A DNA stretch of 64,000 nt from positions 23,923-87,922 of the forward strand of contig JADJAK010000009.1 of the NCBI GenBank assembly GCA_016704275.1, written 5' to 3'. The position numbers and the translations under genes were made by a program. Numbering within the stretch: the first letter of the stretch is position 1; the number at the start of each line of letters is the position of its first letter. The notes beneath the pieces were generated by a model, which ran no database searches, was not told the DNA's origin, and saw only the letters and a program-made list of their open reading frames with translations. Source of the DNA: Gemmatimonadota bacterium. GTDB lineage: Bacteria > Gemmatimonadota > Gemmatimonadetes > Gemmatimonadales > GWC2-71-9. Positions 25,103 to 33,885 of the stretch are shown here, piece after piece.

Positions 25103-25602
25103 TGCTCGCCACGCTGATCGACACGCTCACCCGCTGGTGTGCGCCATGGCAGGCGTTCTATGCCGATTCCCGACTGACCGAGATCGCGGTCACTTCGGTG
25201 CACGTCGTGGCGATGCTGCTTGGCGGCGGCTTCGCCGTCGCGGCGGACCGACTCACGCTGCGCACGACGCGGCGCGAGACGGCCGACCGGATGGCGATGC
25301 TTGAGGAGCTGCAGTCGGTGCACCGGCCGGTGAAGATCGGATTGGCGGCGCTGTTCGCGAGCGGGGTGGCGCTTGCGGCTTCCGATGTCGAGACCTTCTC
25401 GGCCTCGCCCGCGTTTCTGGTGAAACTGGCGTTGGTCGCGCTTCTCTCGGTCAACGGGCTGGTCATGTTGCGTGCCGAGCGGTTGCTCCGGCGCGATCCG
25501 ACCGACGCGCGATGGGGAACGTTGCGCCGGGTGAGTTGGTTCTCGCTGATGCTCTGGATCAGCACCGCCGTCGTCGGGGTCGTGCTGGTCAATGCGGCGT
25601 GA
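25102..25602 (+). CDS. Four-helix membrane protein of unknown function
   Basis: The ATG at 25102 shares its A with the TGA of the upstream gene. The 166-residue product has four predicted membrane helices (about 26-45, 78-97, 107-123, 142-162). Histidines occur in helix-proximal positions (SVHVVAMLLGGGF and VHRPVKIGL), again compatible with, but not proof of, heme b binding. It sits between an unknown secreted protein and a Tat-exported Rieske protein. A role as the membrane partner of the Rieske protein is a reasonable inference from the operon alone. Confidence 0.65.
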   Translation: MLATLIDTLTRWCAPWQAFYADSRLTEIAVTSVHVVAMLLGGGFAVAADRLTLRTTRRETADRMAMLEELQSVHRPVKIGLAALFASGVALAASDVETFSASPAFLVKLALVALLSVNGLVMLRAERLLRRDPTDARWGTLRRVSWFSLMLWISTAVVGVVLVNAA

Positions 25603-25653
25603 GTGCGCTGCACCGACGTCGGTCCTCCACCATTGTCCTGCCCTGAGGTTGCC

Positions 25654-26181
25654 GTGAACGAGAGCAGCGAACACAACGATGACGCCGCCTGCGAAGGCTG
25701 CGAATTGACCCGGCCCCGCCGGGAATTCCTGAAGGAGATCGGCTTGGCCGCGATGGGCGCGTTGCTCCTGGCCGGCATCCCGGCCGAGGTGGCCGCGGCG
25801 ATGGAGCCGCGTCGCGTCACGGCCAGCGGCCGCGTCGGGGCCGATCCGACCTATCCGGTACCGGCCGCCGACGGCGTGCAGATCGACAAGGTGAACGAGG
25901 TGATCCTGGTTCGCTGGCAGAACAGTGTCTGGGCCTTCAACCTCTCCTGCCCGCACCAGCGGACGGCGTTGCGGTGGACCGAGGCCAAGCACGAGTTCCA
26001 GTGTCCGAAGCACAAGTCGCGCTACCAGCCCGACGGCACCTTCATCGCCGGCCGCGCCACCCGCAACATGGATCGCTTCTCGATCACCCGGACCGGGACC
26101 GACGTCATCGTGCACGTCGGGGCGATGCACAAAAGCGACGCGGACCAGTCAAGCTGGTCCGCGTCGGTGGTGAAACTCTGA
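25654..26181 (+). CDS. Tat-exported Rieske [2Fe-2S] protein
   Basis: The start is the GTG at 25654, preceded by TGAGG. The 175-residue product has a twin-arginine motif (RRxFLK type, Arg22-Arg23 in RPRREFLK) and a hydrophobic segment ending AAA, so it is exported folded. The Rieske domain carries both ligand pairs: Cys99-x-His101 in SCPHQ and Cys117-x-x-His120 in QCPKHKSRY. The additional disulfide cysteines of bc1-type Rieske proteins are absent, so it resembles the arsenite-oxidase-like or ferredoxin-type branch rather than a bc1 subunit. The last codons overlap a terminator hairpin for the convergent gene. Confidence 0.88.
   Translation: MNESSEHNDDAACEGCELTRPRREFLKEIGLAAMGALLLAGIPAEVAAAMEPRRVTASGRVGADPTYPVPAADGVQIDKVNEVILVRWQNSVWAFNLSCPHQRTALRWTEAKHEFQCPKHKSRYQPDGTFIAGRATRNMDRFSITRTGTDVIVHVGAMHKSDADQSSWSASVVKL
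26137..26165 (-). terminator. Intrinsic terminator for the minus-strand Ig-like gene
   Basis: A perfect 12-bp stem (GACGCGGACCAG with its complement) around a five-base loop. On the minus strand it is followed by GCTTTTG. It lies 35 bases beyond the stop of the convergent gene at 26200 and inside the last codons of the Rieske gene. Confidence 0.7.
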
Positions 26182-26199
26182 TCGGAATCGCGCGGCGCC

Positions 26200-28806
26200 C
26201 TAGCGCGCCCGGCCCAGCCGGCGATCTTCCGGGTCCGTGGTAAACCGGCCGCGCACGATCAGGGCGACGCTCTTCCGGAAGATCGAGGCGCTCGGGAAGG
26301 GCAATGCGGACTGCGTGGCGGAGCACCCAGGCGGCGGTGAGCAGTTCTTGCCCGGCGCGCAGGGGCCGCCGTTGAAGTTGATGCGCCGACCATACCCGCC
26401 ATTCGGCAGCTGGAAGCGGAGCACCAGCTCGGGCTGACGGTTTCGCGTCACCAGCTGCGCGTTCGGCAGCGGACCGATGTCAAACTGGAAGGTGACCAGC
26501 CGATCGACACCGCCGGTGCCTTCACTCTCGCCCCCCAGGAACGCGATCGCCGAGGCGCTGAACGACTGCGTCTGCGGCGCGCCCGTCGTGGCGTTTTTCA
26601 CCACGCGCTCGGCCACCAATGTCATCGGGTACGCGATCGGACCGCTCTGCCCAGGCGTTGCCTCGGCCGAGAGGTACAGGCCGATGGAACGCACCAATCC
26701 GCCGCCACCCACCGGACCGGGAATGGTGAAGTAGTACGCGGCGATGTCGTCCCGAAACGCGGCGGGGGTGCAGGCGTTGATGGTCGTGTAGGCGGAGGAA
26801 TGCGTCGCGGTGTAGAAGAGCTCCGCGCCCCCCGGCGTCGACTGCAGCGAGGCGCGCAGTTGATTCTCCCCTTCGCCAGGCACCCAGGTGACCGAGGCAC
26901 TCCCGTCGGCCCCGGTGGGGGTCGTGGCCGTCAGCGGCGCGCCGTTCACGGTGGCACCCATGGCGCCGCCTGGTGTCCAGAAGACCGGGACACCAACCTG
27001 CGGGTTGTTGAATTGGTCGGTGACCCGGACGGTCGGCGTCGGGCTGACCGCACCGCCGTTCACCTTGCCATACGCCGTGGGGCCGACCGCCACAAACCGC
27101 AACGCGGCACCGGGTGCGACATCGAAGAGGTTGCTCCCCGTGGTGCTGGACACGAGCCCCGCGTCGCCGAGCGTGGCAGAGGCGGCGAATCGATAGCCCG
27201 TGGCCGCCTGCAGGATCGTGGTGCTGAAGGTGGCCACCCCGTTGACCGCATTGGTGACCTTTGTCGTGGCACCGCCGTCAAAGCTGTTCTTGTTCAGCGA
27301 TAGCGTCACCGGGTTCGACGCGGTCGGCACGATCGTGCCCAAGTCGGAGCGCACCTCGACGCGGGCGGGGATCAACGCACCGGCGCTGTAATTGCCCGCG
27401 GCCGGTTGGGTGAAGACGAGGCTACTTGCCCCATACGCGGCGATCAGCCAGCTCGGCACCTCCGGGACAAACTCGATCACGGTCGGGTCGAGGTTGGCCG
27501 GTGGCGTGAGCGTCGCAGTCAGCTTGGTGTACGCGGTGCGGAGGTCGGACGTCGTGCCGAAATTGATGCAGCCGACGGCCGCAGTCCCGGCGGCGTTGGT
27601 GGCGGCGTCGGCGCCGCAGACCGAGGCGTTGCCCGGCTTCGCGCTGTAGGGCGCCACGGTGGACGGTGCCGTCGTCCAGGCGGCGGTGACGCCCGGAATC
27701 GGCGTCCCCTGGCGGGTCTTGACCGTGATCGTCGGGAGGCCCGCGCCGGTGCGGGTCGTGCCGACGGTGCCATCGATCGTGGTCACGAGGAGGGCGTCGC
27801 GGACGAACTCGCTGGTCGACCCGCCGACGCCGCCCGAGGCGAAGAGCTGCGGGTCAACCGGCTCGAACGGCGAGAACTCGCTGGTCGCGCCGCCGATGCC
27901 GCCGCTGCCCGCGAGGCGACCGGCAGCGGCGAGCGGTGCGGGGCGCACCACGCTCGCCAGCGCGTCGAGGAGCCGACCACCCCAGCTCGACGGCATCGCG
28001 GCCGAGGTGATCGCTCCGCACGCGAGCGTCATCTCCGGCGGAATGTTGACGCGCGGGAGCACCTCGAAGGTGGCCGGGTTCTTCTGGTGGCCGAGCACCA
28101 GCCGCGCCAGCAGCGAGTCGATTTCATTCGCCGGCACGTTGATGAGTTCTACGGGATCCGGGCAGACGCCGACGATCGCCTTCGTGCCCGGCTTCAGCGT
28201 CTGGGCAGGCGACACCGTCCACTCATAGATGAACGCGTACTTGTCGAGCGGCGTCGTGAGGGCGTTCGGGTCAGTGAGCCGGCGCGCCGTCACGATGGTG
28301 TTCTCGACGACCGCATCCGGCGGGAACTGGGCTCCGGACTGGCGGTCCAGCGTCTGCAGCGTGGTCATCGGGTCGCCGACGTGCACGACCCACGTCTCCT
28401 TGGGGTTCGCGATCCCGGCGTCGATGCCGACGTAACAGAAGATCTGGTTCAGCACCGAGGCGAGGGTCGCCGGCGACAGCGCCACCTGCTGGTTCGCGTC
28501 GTTGGCGAGGAGGAAGTCGACCAACTCGAACGCCTTCGCCTTGGCCAGCGTCGCATTGTTCGCGTTCGTCGCCTGCACGACGGCGTTCCAGGTGCTCGTG
28601 GCGGTGAAGCTGTTGGCGAGCGACGAGAAGCCGCTCGACAGTGCGCCCTGGATCTGCACGGGGTCCGCCGTGCACGCGGCAGCGTCCGCCGCGCGGCCGC
28701 GCGTCGGGACGGCGCCAGTGGCCTGATCGGCCAGCGAGGCGGAGTCTCCGCATGCCGTGGCAAACAACAGCACCGCGAGCAGCGGCAACCGGGTGGAACG
28801 GAACAC
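26200..28806 (-). CDS. Large lipoprotein with Ig-like (invasin/BIG-type) domains
   Basis: The 868-residue product starts with a lipoprotein signal (LLFATACGDS). The N-terminal 250 residues are helical with Cys pairs and no known motif. The central part has at least three Ig-like repeats: one around residues 325-420, one around 445-560 (SSLVFTQPAAGNYSAGALI, NPVTLSLNKNSFDGG, ATKVT-type strands), and one around 565-670 (RFVAVGPTAYGKVNGG, PTVRVTDQFNNPQVGVPVFW). A short motif is repeated near 300 and 330 (SGGIGGATSEF and SGGVGGSTSEF). The last 170 residues contain a Cys-rich tail. It is likely a surface or periplasmic structural protein. Terminator downstream at 26137; single-gene unit. Confidence 0.8.
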   Translation of the reverse strand: MFRSTRLPLLAVLLFATACGDSASLADQATGAVPTRGRAADAAACTADPVQIQGALSSGFSSLANSFTATSTWNAVVQATNANNATLAKAKAFELVDFLLANDANQQVALSPATLASVLNQIFCYVGIDAGIANPKETWVVHVGDPMTTLQTLDRQSGAQFPPDAVVENTIVTARRLTDPNALTTPLDKYAFIYEWTVSPAQTLKPGTKAIVGVCPDPVELINVPANEIDSLLARLVLGHQKNPATFEVLPRVNIPPEMTLACGAITSAAMPSSWGGRLLDALASVVRPAPLAAAGRLAGSGGIGGATSEFSPFEPVDPQLFASGGVGGSTSEFVRDALLVTTIDGTVGTTRTGAGLPTITVKTRQGTPIPGVTAAWTTAPSTVAPYSAKPGNASVCGADAATNAAGTAAVGCINFGTTSDLRTAYTKLTATLTPPANLDPTVIEFVPEVPSWLIAAYGASSLVFTQPAAGNYSAGALIPARVEVRSDLGTIVPTASNPVTLSLNKNSFDGGATTKVTNAVNGVATFSTTILQAATGYRFAASATLGDAGLVSSTTGSNLFDVAPGAALRFVAVGPTAYGKVNGGAVSPTPTVRVTDQFNNPQVGVPVFWTPGGAMGATVNGAPLTATTPTGADGSASVTWVPGEGENQLRASLQSTPGGAELFYTATHSSAYTTINACTPAAFRDDIAAYYFTIPGPVGGGGLVRSIGLYLSAEATPGQSGPIAYPMTLVAERVVKNATTGAPQTQSFSASAIAFLGGESEGTGGVDRLVTFQFDIGPLPNAQLVTRNRQPELVLRFQLPNGGYGRRINFNGGPCAPGKNCSPPPGCSATQSALPFPSASIFRKSVALIVRGRFTTDPEDRRLGRAR

Positions 28807-28998
28807 GACGCCTCCAGGGGGAATCAGAAGGGAGTGCGGTGGGATGGACGCCGAGCGTGCCGCCGCGGCGATTCATCCTGCCACCCCCAATGGCGATTGA
28901 TATACGCCACAGTCGAAAGGTCCGCAATGGTGTTGCGCACGCGTTACACCCCTGTGGGCCAGTCGCGACGGGGCATTTCCCGGGTCCCGGATGCCAAA

Positions 28999-29024
28999 CG
29001 CCCCACCCGGTGGGGGGTGGGGCG
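28999..29024 (-). terminator. Candidate terminator of the kinase-TPR gene
   Basis: CGCCCCACC and GGTGGGGCG form a perfect nine-bp GC-rich stem with an eight-base loop. On the minus strand it is followed by TTTGG. It lies 27 bases after the stop of the minus-strand gene ending at 29051. The T-tract is short, so strength is uncertain. Confidence 0.5.
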
Positions 29025-29050
29025 CCGTGGGATCCGCTGGCCGGTGCCGG

Positions 29051-31596
29051 CTAGTTGGCGAGCAGCTTCTTGAAACCGGGAGTCTCGGCGATCGGGCGAT
29101 ACCACCACCCCGGGTAGGCCGCGAGCGCCTTCCGCCGATCGTCGCTCTTGGACAGATAGGTCTTCAGGTCGGCCAGGGCAGCCGTCGTGTCGCCGCGGAG
29201 CGCGCCGACGAAGGCCGCGAACTGTGGCAGTTCGAGATTGGGGTCGATGTCCGGGTTGCCGCGCGACCGGTCGACCACCCGCTTGGCACTGTCGCCGAGG
29301 CCGGCGCGCGCGAGCACCGCCGCCACCAGCAGGTCGCTCTTGAAGCGCTCGAACTGCTGCTGCGGCTTCGGCGCCATCGCCGTGATCGAGTCGGCCAGCT
29401 TCCACGCGAGCGGGACGTCCCACTCCTTCTTCTTCGACGTCTCGAGGTAGAGCTTGCAGCGCGGCGCCTGGGACGAGGCGGGGTAGCGGCGCTGCATCTC
29501 GTCGCACCAACGCGTGGCAGTTGTCCACTCCTCCGTGTCATACGACGCGAGGATGAGCCGGTTCAAGACCACCTGCGCGTTGCTGAGGAAGGCGTCGGCC
29601 TCCCATGCCTTCTCGGCAGCCCGGTAGATGTCCGCGGGTGAGACTTCCGGAATCGCGTAGTAGAGGTGTGAGAGCGACGCCCACGCCCCGGCCTGATTGG
29701 GGTTGAGCTCCGTCGCCTTCTCGAGGTCGGCGCGCGCCGCCGTGAGCAACGCCGACTGCTTCTCCTTCTCGGCGTCGACCTTCACGAGGTAGCGCCAGTA
29801 CTGCAGGTTCCCGCGCAACTCGAGCGCGTTCGGGTCCTGCGGCTGCAGCGCCAGCGCCCGGTTGATGTGCGCGAGGCCCGCGTCGATCGGCGCCTTTGCC
29901 TCGAGCGGGTCGGCATTCCGCCGTGAGGTCTCGTACGCCAGCCGGGCCCGTCCGATGATCGGGTCGGGCCACTTCGGGTCGAGCGTCTCCGCCTGCGCGA
30001 ACAGCGTGTCGGCCTGGGCGCGGATCAGCAACGCACTGTCACCCTTCGTGGCCGCTGCCTGCTTCCGGAGCCGCTCGGCGCGCTGCACCAACAACCACGC
30101 GTCGTTGTTCGACGTGGCTCGGCGTTGTTCCTTCAGCAGCACTTCGCCGCCGATGCGCTCACGGATCAGGGTAGCCACTTCGGTCACAGTCGAATCACGC
30201 ACCGCCGCGAAGTTGCGGCCATCGACCGTGAAGCTCTTGGGGTCGCCGAAGTCGACGCCGGAATTGCCGTCGATCAACCGGATCGTGATCTTCGTCTTGT
30301 CGCCCTGCTGGTCGAGCGTCCCCTGACCAGCGTCCCCGCGTTCAACGCCTTGCCGATGTCCTCGGGCGGGATCGAGTCATTGCCGCGATACTGGCCGACA
30401 CCACCCGCGGAGATCACGGCGAGGCTCGGGATGGTGTTCAGGTTCTCGATCAGCGCTTCGGTCAAACCATCGGCGAGCGTGGCGAGTGAATCGCCAGTCT
30501 GGAAGTAGAGCACCGCGATCCGCTTCTTGGACAGCCCGCCGCTGTCGGCCAGCGGCACCGGCTTGCCACCCGCCGTCAGCTTGTACGCCCCGAATCCTCC
30601 ACCAACCAAGACCAGCAGCGCGATCGCGAGCACCATCGGCCGCTTCCAGAGCGGCACCGGCATCGGAGCGGCGACCCCGAAGGCGCTCGTCATCCCGCTG
30701 GTGGTGCGGCGCGCGGTCGTGTGCCGCATCGTCATCATGCGGGTCGACGTTGCGCCCGCCGGCATCGGCGCCGCGACCAGCAGGGCGGCAAACGCCGCCG
30801 CGCTCTGGGGCCGATCGGCCGGCGACTTCCCCAGCGAGCAGAAGATCGCGTACTCGACTTCCTCGGGTACGGACTGCCGGATGATCCGGAGCGACGGCAC
30901 CTGCTCCATCACGTGCTTCGCGAGGATCGCCGAGGCGTTCTTCCCGCTGAACGGCGGCTCGCCGGCGAGCATCTCGAACAGCATGCAGCCGAGCGAGTAG
31001 ATGTCGGCGGTGACGCCGACCTTCTCGCCCATCCCTTGTTCCGGCGCCATGTAGGTCGGCGTGCCGAGGGCCATGCCGGTCTGCGTCAGTTGCTGCGCGC
31101 CATCCTCGACGGCGCGGGCAATGCCGAAGTCGGCCACCAGCGCGTGGCCGCCGCTGAGCAGAACATTCTCCGGCTTGATGTCGCGGTGGATGACCTGCTG
31201 CTTGTGGGCGTACTCGAGGGCGTCGGCCACTTCGAGCGTGATCTGCAGCGCATCCTCGACGGAGAGCTGGCCCTCGCGGTCGAGCCGGTCGCGCAGCGAC
31301 TCCCCCTCGACGAACGGCATGACGTAGTAGAGCAGCCCGTCGGAGACGCCCGAGTCATACATCCCGAGGATGTGCGGGTGCTGCAGGCGCCCGGCTACCC
31401 GGATCTCGCGCTCGAAGCGCTCGCCGCCGATCGAGGCGGAGAGGTCCGGGTGGAGGACCTTCACGGCCACCTTGCGGTCGTGCTTGATGTCGCGGGCCAG
31501 GAAGACCGTGGCCATGCCCCCACGGCCAAGCTCCCGCTCGAACGCATAGCGATCGGCGAGGTGGGTCTGCAGTCGTTCGAGGGTGGTATCGGCCAA
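29051..31596 (-). CDS. Ser/Thr protein kinase with membrane anchor and TPR-like sensor domain (single-base frameshift)
   Basis: The kinase part (31596 to about 30280) has all Hanks motifs: LGRGGMATVFLARD, Lys46 in VAVKVL, VIHRDIKPEN, ADFGIA and YMAPEQ. A membrane helix (about 335-352) follows, then a periplasmic FlgO/TolB-N-like domain (KRIAVLYFQTGDSLATLADG). In that domain the frame breaks at a four-base C run on the plus strand (30320-30323). Adding one base restores GTLVRGTLDQQGDKTKITI and joins it to the downstream frame, giving about 848 residues with TPR-like helices (INRALALQPQDPNALELRGN, ADLEKATELNPNQAGAWASL). Without repair the two parts overlap by four bases as separate frames. Sequencing error in a homopolymer is the simplest explanation. 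It would phosphorylate cytoplasmic targets in response to periplasmic input. Confidence 0.85.
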
Positions 31597-31770
31597 GCTG
31601 GAGGCCTCGGGCCGGAGAGGGTTGAGAGCTAAAGGATAAGTCCGGCCCCGAAGAACGCGCCAGCGGTGGAGGGGCCAATCCGCCGCCGGAGGCTCGATTC
31701 CGGGTACCCCCGCTTAGCTTTCCCCTGCGGCCACTTTGCCGTCCTTCGTCCCCGGCACGAGTGAGTTCGC

Positions 31771-32058
31771 ATGAGCGCCTACAAGACCCTGCAGCGTCGC
31801 CTGACCCTTGGCGGGCGCGAATACCATTTCGTCACCTGTGAGGGTCAGCGGGCCAATCCGTCGCGCAATCACCCCGAGGTGCCCCCCACCTGGGCGCTGA
31901 TGGCCGCCGGCAAGCGCTGGACGGTCATGCCGGAGCTGGCGGATCAGGACGAGGCCGAGATCGACCGCCAGTTGCTGGCGTGGCTGGGCGAGCACATGGG
32001 CAGCGAGCCGGGGATCATCGCCGACCGGGGCGATCCGGCCAGCGGCCGGAAGGGCTAG
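31771..32058 (+). CDS. Small hypothetical protein
   Basis: A 95-residue soluble protein with an ATG at 31771, divergent from the kinase gene. It is rich in charged residues and has an Arg-Glu-Tyr-His segment (GGREYHFVTCEG) followed by WALMAAGKRWTVMPEL, but no known motif. A TAGCTT element at 31715-31720 could be its -10. The stop codon overlaps the stop of the convergent carbonic anhydrase gene in the palindrome CTAG. Family unknown; codon use and position support a real gene. Confidence 0.6.
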   Translation: MSAYKTLQRRLTLGGREYHFVTCEGQRANPSRNHPEVPPTWALMAAGKRWTVMPELADQDEAEIDRQLLAWLGEHMGSEPGIIADRGDPASGRKG

Positions 32059-32720
32059 CCCCCGCCGCCGCCGCGCCCTGCGGCGGCGGGTAGCTCCGGC
32101 ATCCCATCGAAAAAGGTGACCACCCCGGTCTCCAGCGAATACTCCGCGCCCACGACCAGCAGTCCATCCTCCCGAATCAACTGTTCCAGGATCTCCGAGC
32201 CATGACGCAAGTGGTCGGCGGAGGCGCGGATGTTGGCGCGGACCGCTTCGGCCACCAGGGCGTCGTGGTCCTGCGCGAGCGGCGTGTCGAGGAGCGACTC
32301 GACCGACGGCCGCACCAGGTCGACAATCGCCCGGATGTTGCGCGAGTGGGTTGAGCTCGGCGAGGGGTGCTGCAGTTCCTCGATGGTCGCCACGATCGCT
32401 CCGCACTGGGAATGGCCCAGGACCACCACCAGCCGGGTGTGAAACCGCTCGGCCGCGAACTCGACGCTCCCGACCAGCGAGGGGGCGACGATGTTGCCGG
32501 CGACCCGGATCACAAAGAGATCGCCGAGTCCCTGGTCGAAGACGATCTCGGCCGGGACCCTGGAATCGGCGCAGCCGAGGATGATGGCGAACGGCTCCTG
32601 ACCCTCGGTCAGCTCCGCTCGGCGCGCCTGGTGGAGCACCGGCGCGCCGCCGCTGACGCTGGTGTTGAAGCGGAGATTGCCGGCCCGGAGTCGGGCGAGG
32701 GCTTCGTGGGCAGGGATCAT
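32055..32720 (-). CDS. Beta-class carbonic anhydrase
   Basis: The 221-residue product has the zinc ligands and catalytic dyad of beta-carbonic anhydrases: Cys50-Ala-Asp52-Ser-Arg54 in ILGCADSR, and His103-x-x-Cys106 in VLGHSQCG. The surrounding strands (DLFVIRVAGNIV, GSVEFAAE) and the closing LLVVGAEYSLETGVVTFF fit the family. It interconverts CO2 and bicarbonate in the cytoplasm; there is no signal peptide. The Gly-rich tail (AAAGRGGGGG) is unusual. Convergent with the hypothetical at 31771. A hairpin lies between it and the upstream zinc-ribbon gene. Confidence 0.93.
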   Translation of the reverse strand: MIPAHEALARLRAGNLRFNTSVSGGAPVLHQARRAELTEGQEPFAIILGCADSRVPAEIVFDQGLGDLFVIRVAGNIVAPSLVGSVEFAAERFHTRLVVVLGHSQCGAIVATIEELQHPSPSSTHSRNIRAIVDLVRPSVESLLDTPLAQDHDALVAEAVRANIRASADHLRHGSEILEQLIREDGLLVVGAEYSLETGVVTFFDGMPELPAAAGRGGGGG

Positions 32721-32793
32721 GGAGGAAGGGTACTACCGCGGCGGGGTGGGCGGTGAGGGGATGGTCCGAAGTTCTCCGGAGGGAACGACGAAC

Positions 32794-32823
32794 GGCCTGG
32801 TGAGAGTAGGTTCTCGCCAGGCC
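32794..32823. terminator. Twelve-bp hairpin between two minus-strand genes
   Basis: GGCCTGGTGAGA pairs with TCTCGCCAGGCC (one G-T wobble) around a six-base loop. It follows the stop of the zinc-ribbon gene and precedes the carbonic anhydrase gene on the minus strand. On the minus strand no T-tract follows, so it may be a weak terminator, an RNA processing element or an attenuator. Confidence 0.5.
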
Positions 32824-32891
32824 GCCAAAAGTGTCGATTTTCAATACACTTTGCTGGTCACTTATTGATCAGCCCTTCGCGCTATTGCCCG

Positions 32892-33686
32892 CTACTTCGT
32901 CGGCGTCGTCTTCAGGAAGTCGTCGAGCAGAGACCGGTGGGCCAGGTACTCGGGGCGCTTCAACGCGACCTCGGTATCGAAGTGTTGTCGGAACGCGAGT
33001 CGCGCCGCGCGCCCGGCAGCGACGTTCCCCTGATAGTCCGCGATGAGGGCGCGGAGATAGTCGACCAGGAGGTGATTCTCCGCGCTGGCGACGATCGTGT
33101 CGACCTGCGCCACTGCACCAGGGAAGTGACCGACCTGCGCACGCAGCAAGGCGAGGTGAAAGCGCAAATCGTTGTTGCGATCGGCGGTCGGGAGATTGGT
33201 GAAGGCCTGCTCCATCATCGGGAAGAACCGGACGACGGTGGCGGTGTCGCCCGACTGCACCGACGCCTGGATCCGATCGGCCAATCGCAGGAATTGCTCT
33301 TGGGGACTGAGGTTCGAGAGATCTGGCGGGGTGCCATCCGATACCACGGCACCACTCGGCGACGTGGTCTCACCGCTGGTGACGGTTGGACTCGGACGCG
33401 ATGCGGCCCACCCCAACGCCGCAATCGCCGCGACCCCGATCATCGCCGGTATGGTCCAGCTGCGCGTCCCGCGCGCGGTGACCACGCTCGGTGTGTCGGG
33501 GGCCGACGGTTGCGCGTCACCACCGAAACTCGTCCCACAATTCGCGCAGAACATCGCACCCGGCGCCGCCACGATGCCGCATTGCCGACACGCCGATTCG
33601 GCGATTGCCGTGCCGCAGCTCTCGCAGAATTTGCCGTGGACCGATGCGCCGCACTGGGGACAGGATGTCGAAGATGAATGGTGCAA
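32892..33686 (-). CDS. Double zinc-ribbon membrane protein with TPR-like C-terminal domain
   Basis: The 264-residue product begins with two zinc ribbons: Cys9/Cys12 with Cys21/Cys24, and Cys33/Cys36 with Cys47/Cys50. A single membrane helix (about 75-95, WTIPAMIGVAAIAALGWAAS) follows a flexible linker, then a helical domain (about 125-260; SPQEQFLRLADRIQASVQSG, LRFHLALLRAQVGHFPGAV) of TPR-like periodicity. The layout resembles zinc-ribbon-led envelope proteins of unknown role. It is divergent from the electron-transfer operon, sharing about 180 bases of control region, so it may be co-regulated. Confidence 0.75.
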   Translation of the reverse strand: MHHSSSTSCPQCGASVHGKFCESCGTAIAESACRQCGIVAAPGAMFCANCGTSFGGDAQPSAPDTPSVVTARGTRSWTIPAMIGVAAIAALGWAASRPSPTVTSGETTSPSGAVVSDGTPPDLSNLSPQEQFLRLADRIQASVQSGDTATVVRFFPMMEQAFTNLPTADRNNDLRFHLALLRAQVGHFPGAVAQVDTIVASAENHLLVDYLRALIADYQGNVAAGRAARLAFRQHFDTEVALKRPEYLAHRSLLDDFLKTTPTK

Positions 33687-33885
33687 TGGGCCTCCGCCGC
33701 ATCAACTGATTGACCTGAATCATTCACGGGGCACGCTGAAATTCGGCCCGCAATCTGCTTTGCGTACAAGTGTACAAAGAATGCACACCGATTCCGATAC
33801 TCGCGGGTTGTTGCCTCCGTAACTGACCGGACAGAACCACGTCGGCGAACCCCTCGCCGACTCGATGCACGATCTGAGGGAAGGG

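Noticed and set aside
29051..30277. Independent TPR protein gene downstream of the kinase
   Set aside because: It begins within the FlgO/TolB-like domain and joins the kinase frame after a one-base correction, so it is treated as the same gene.
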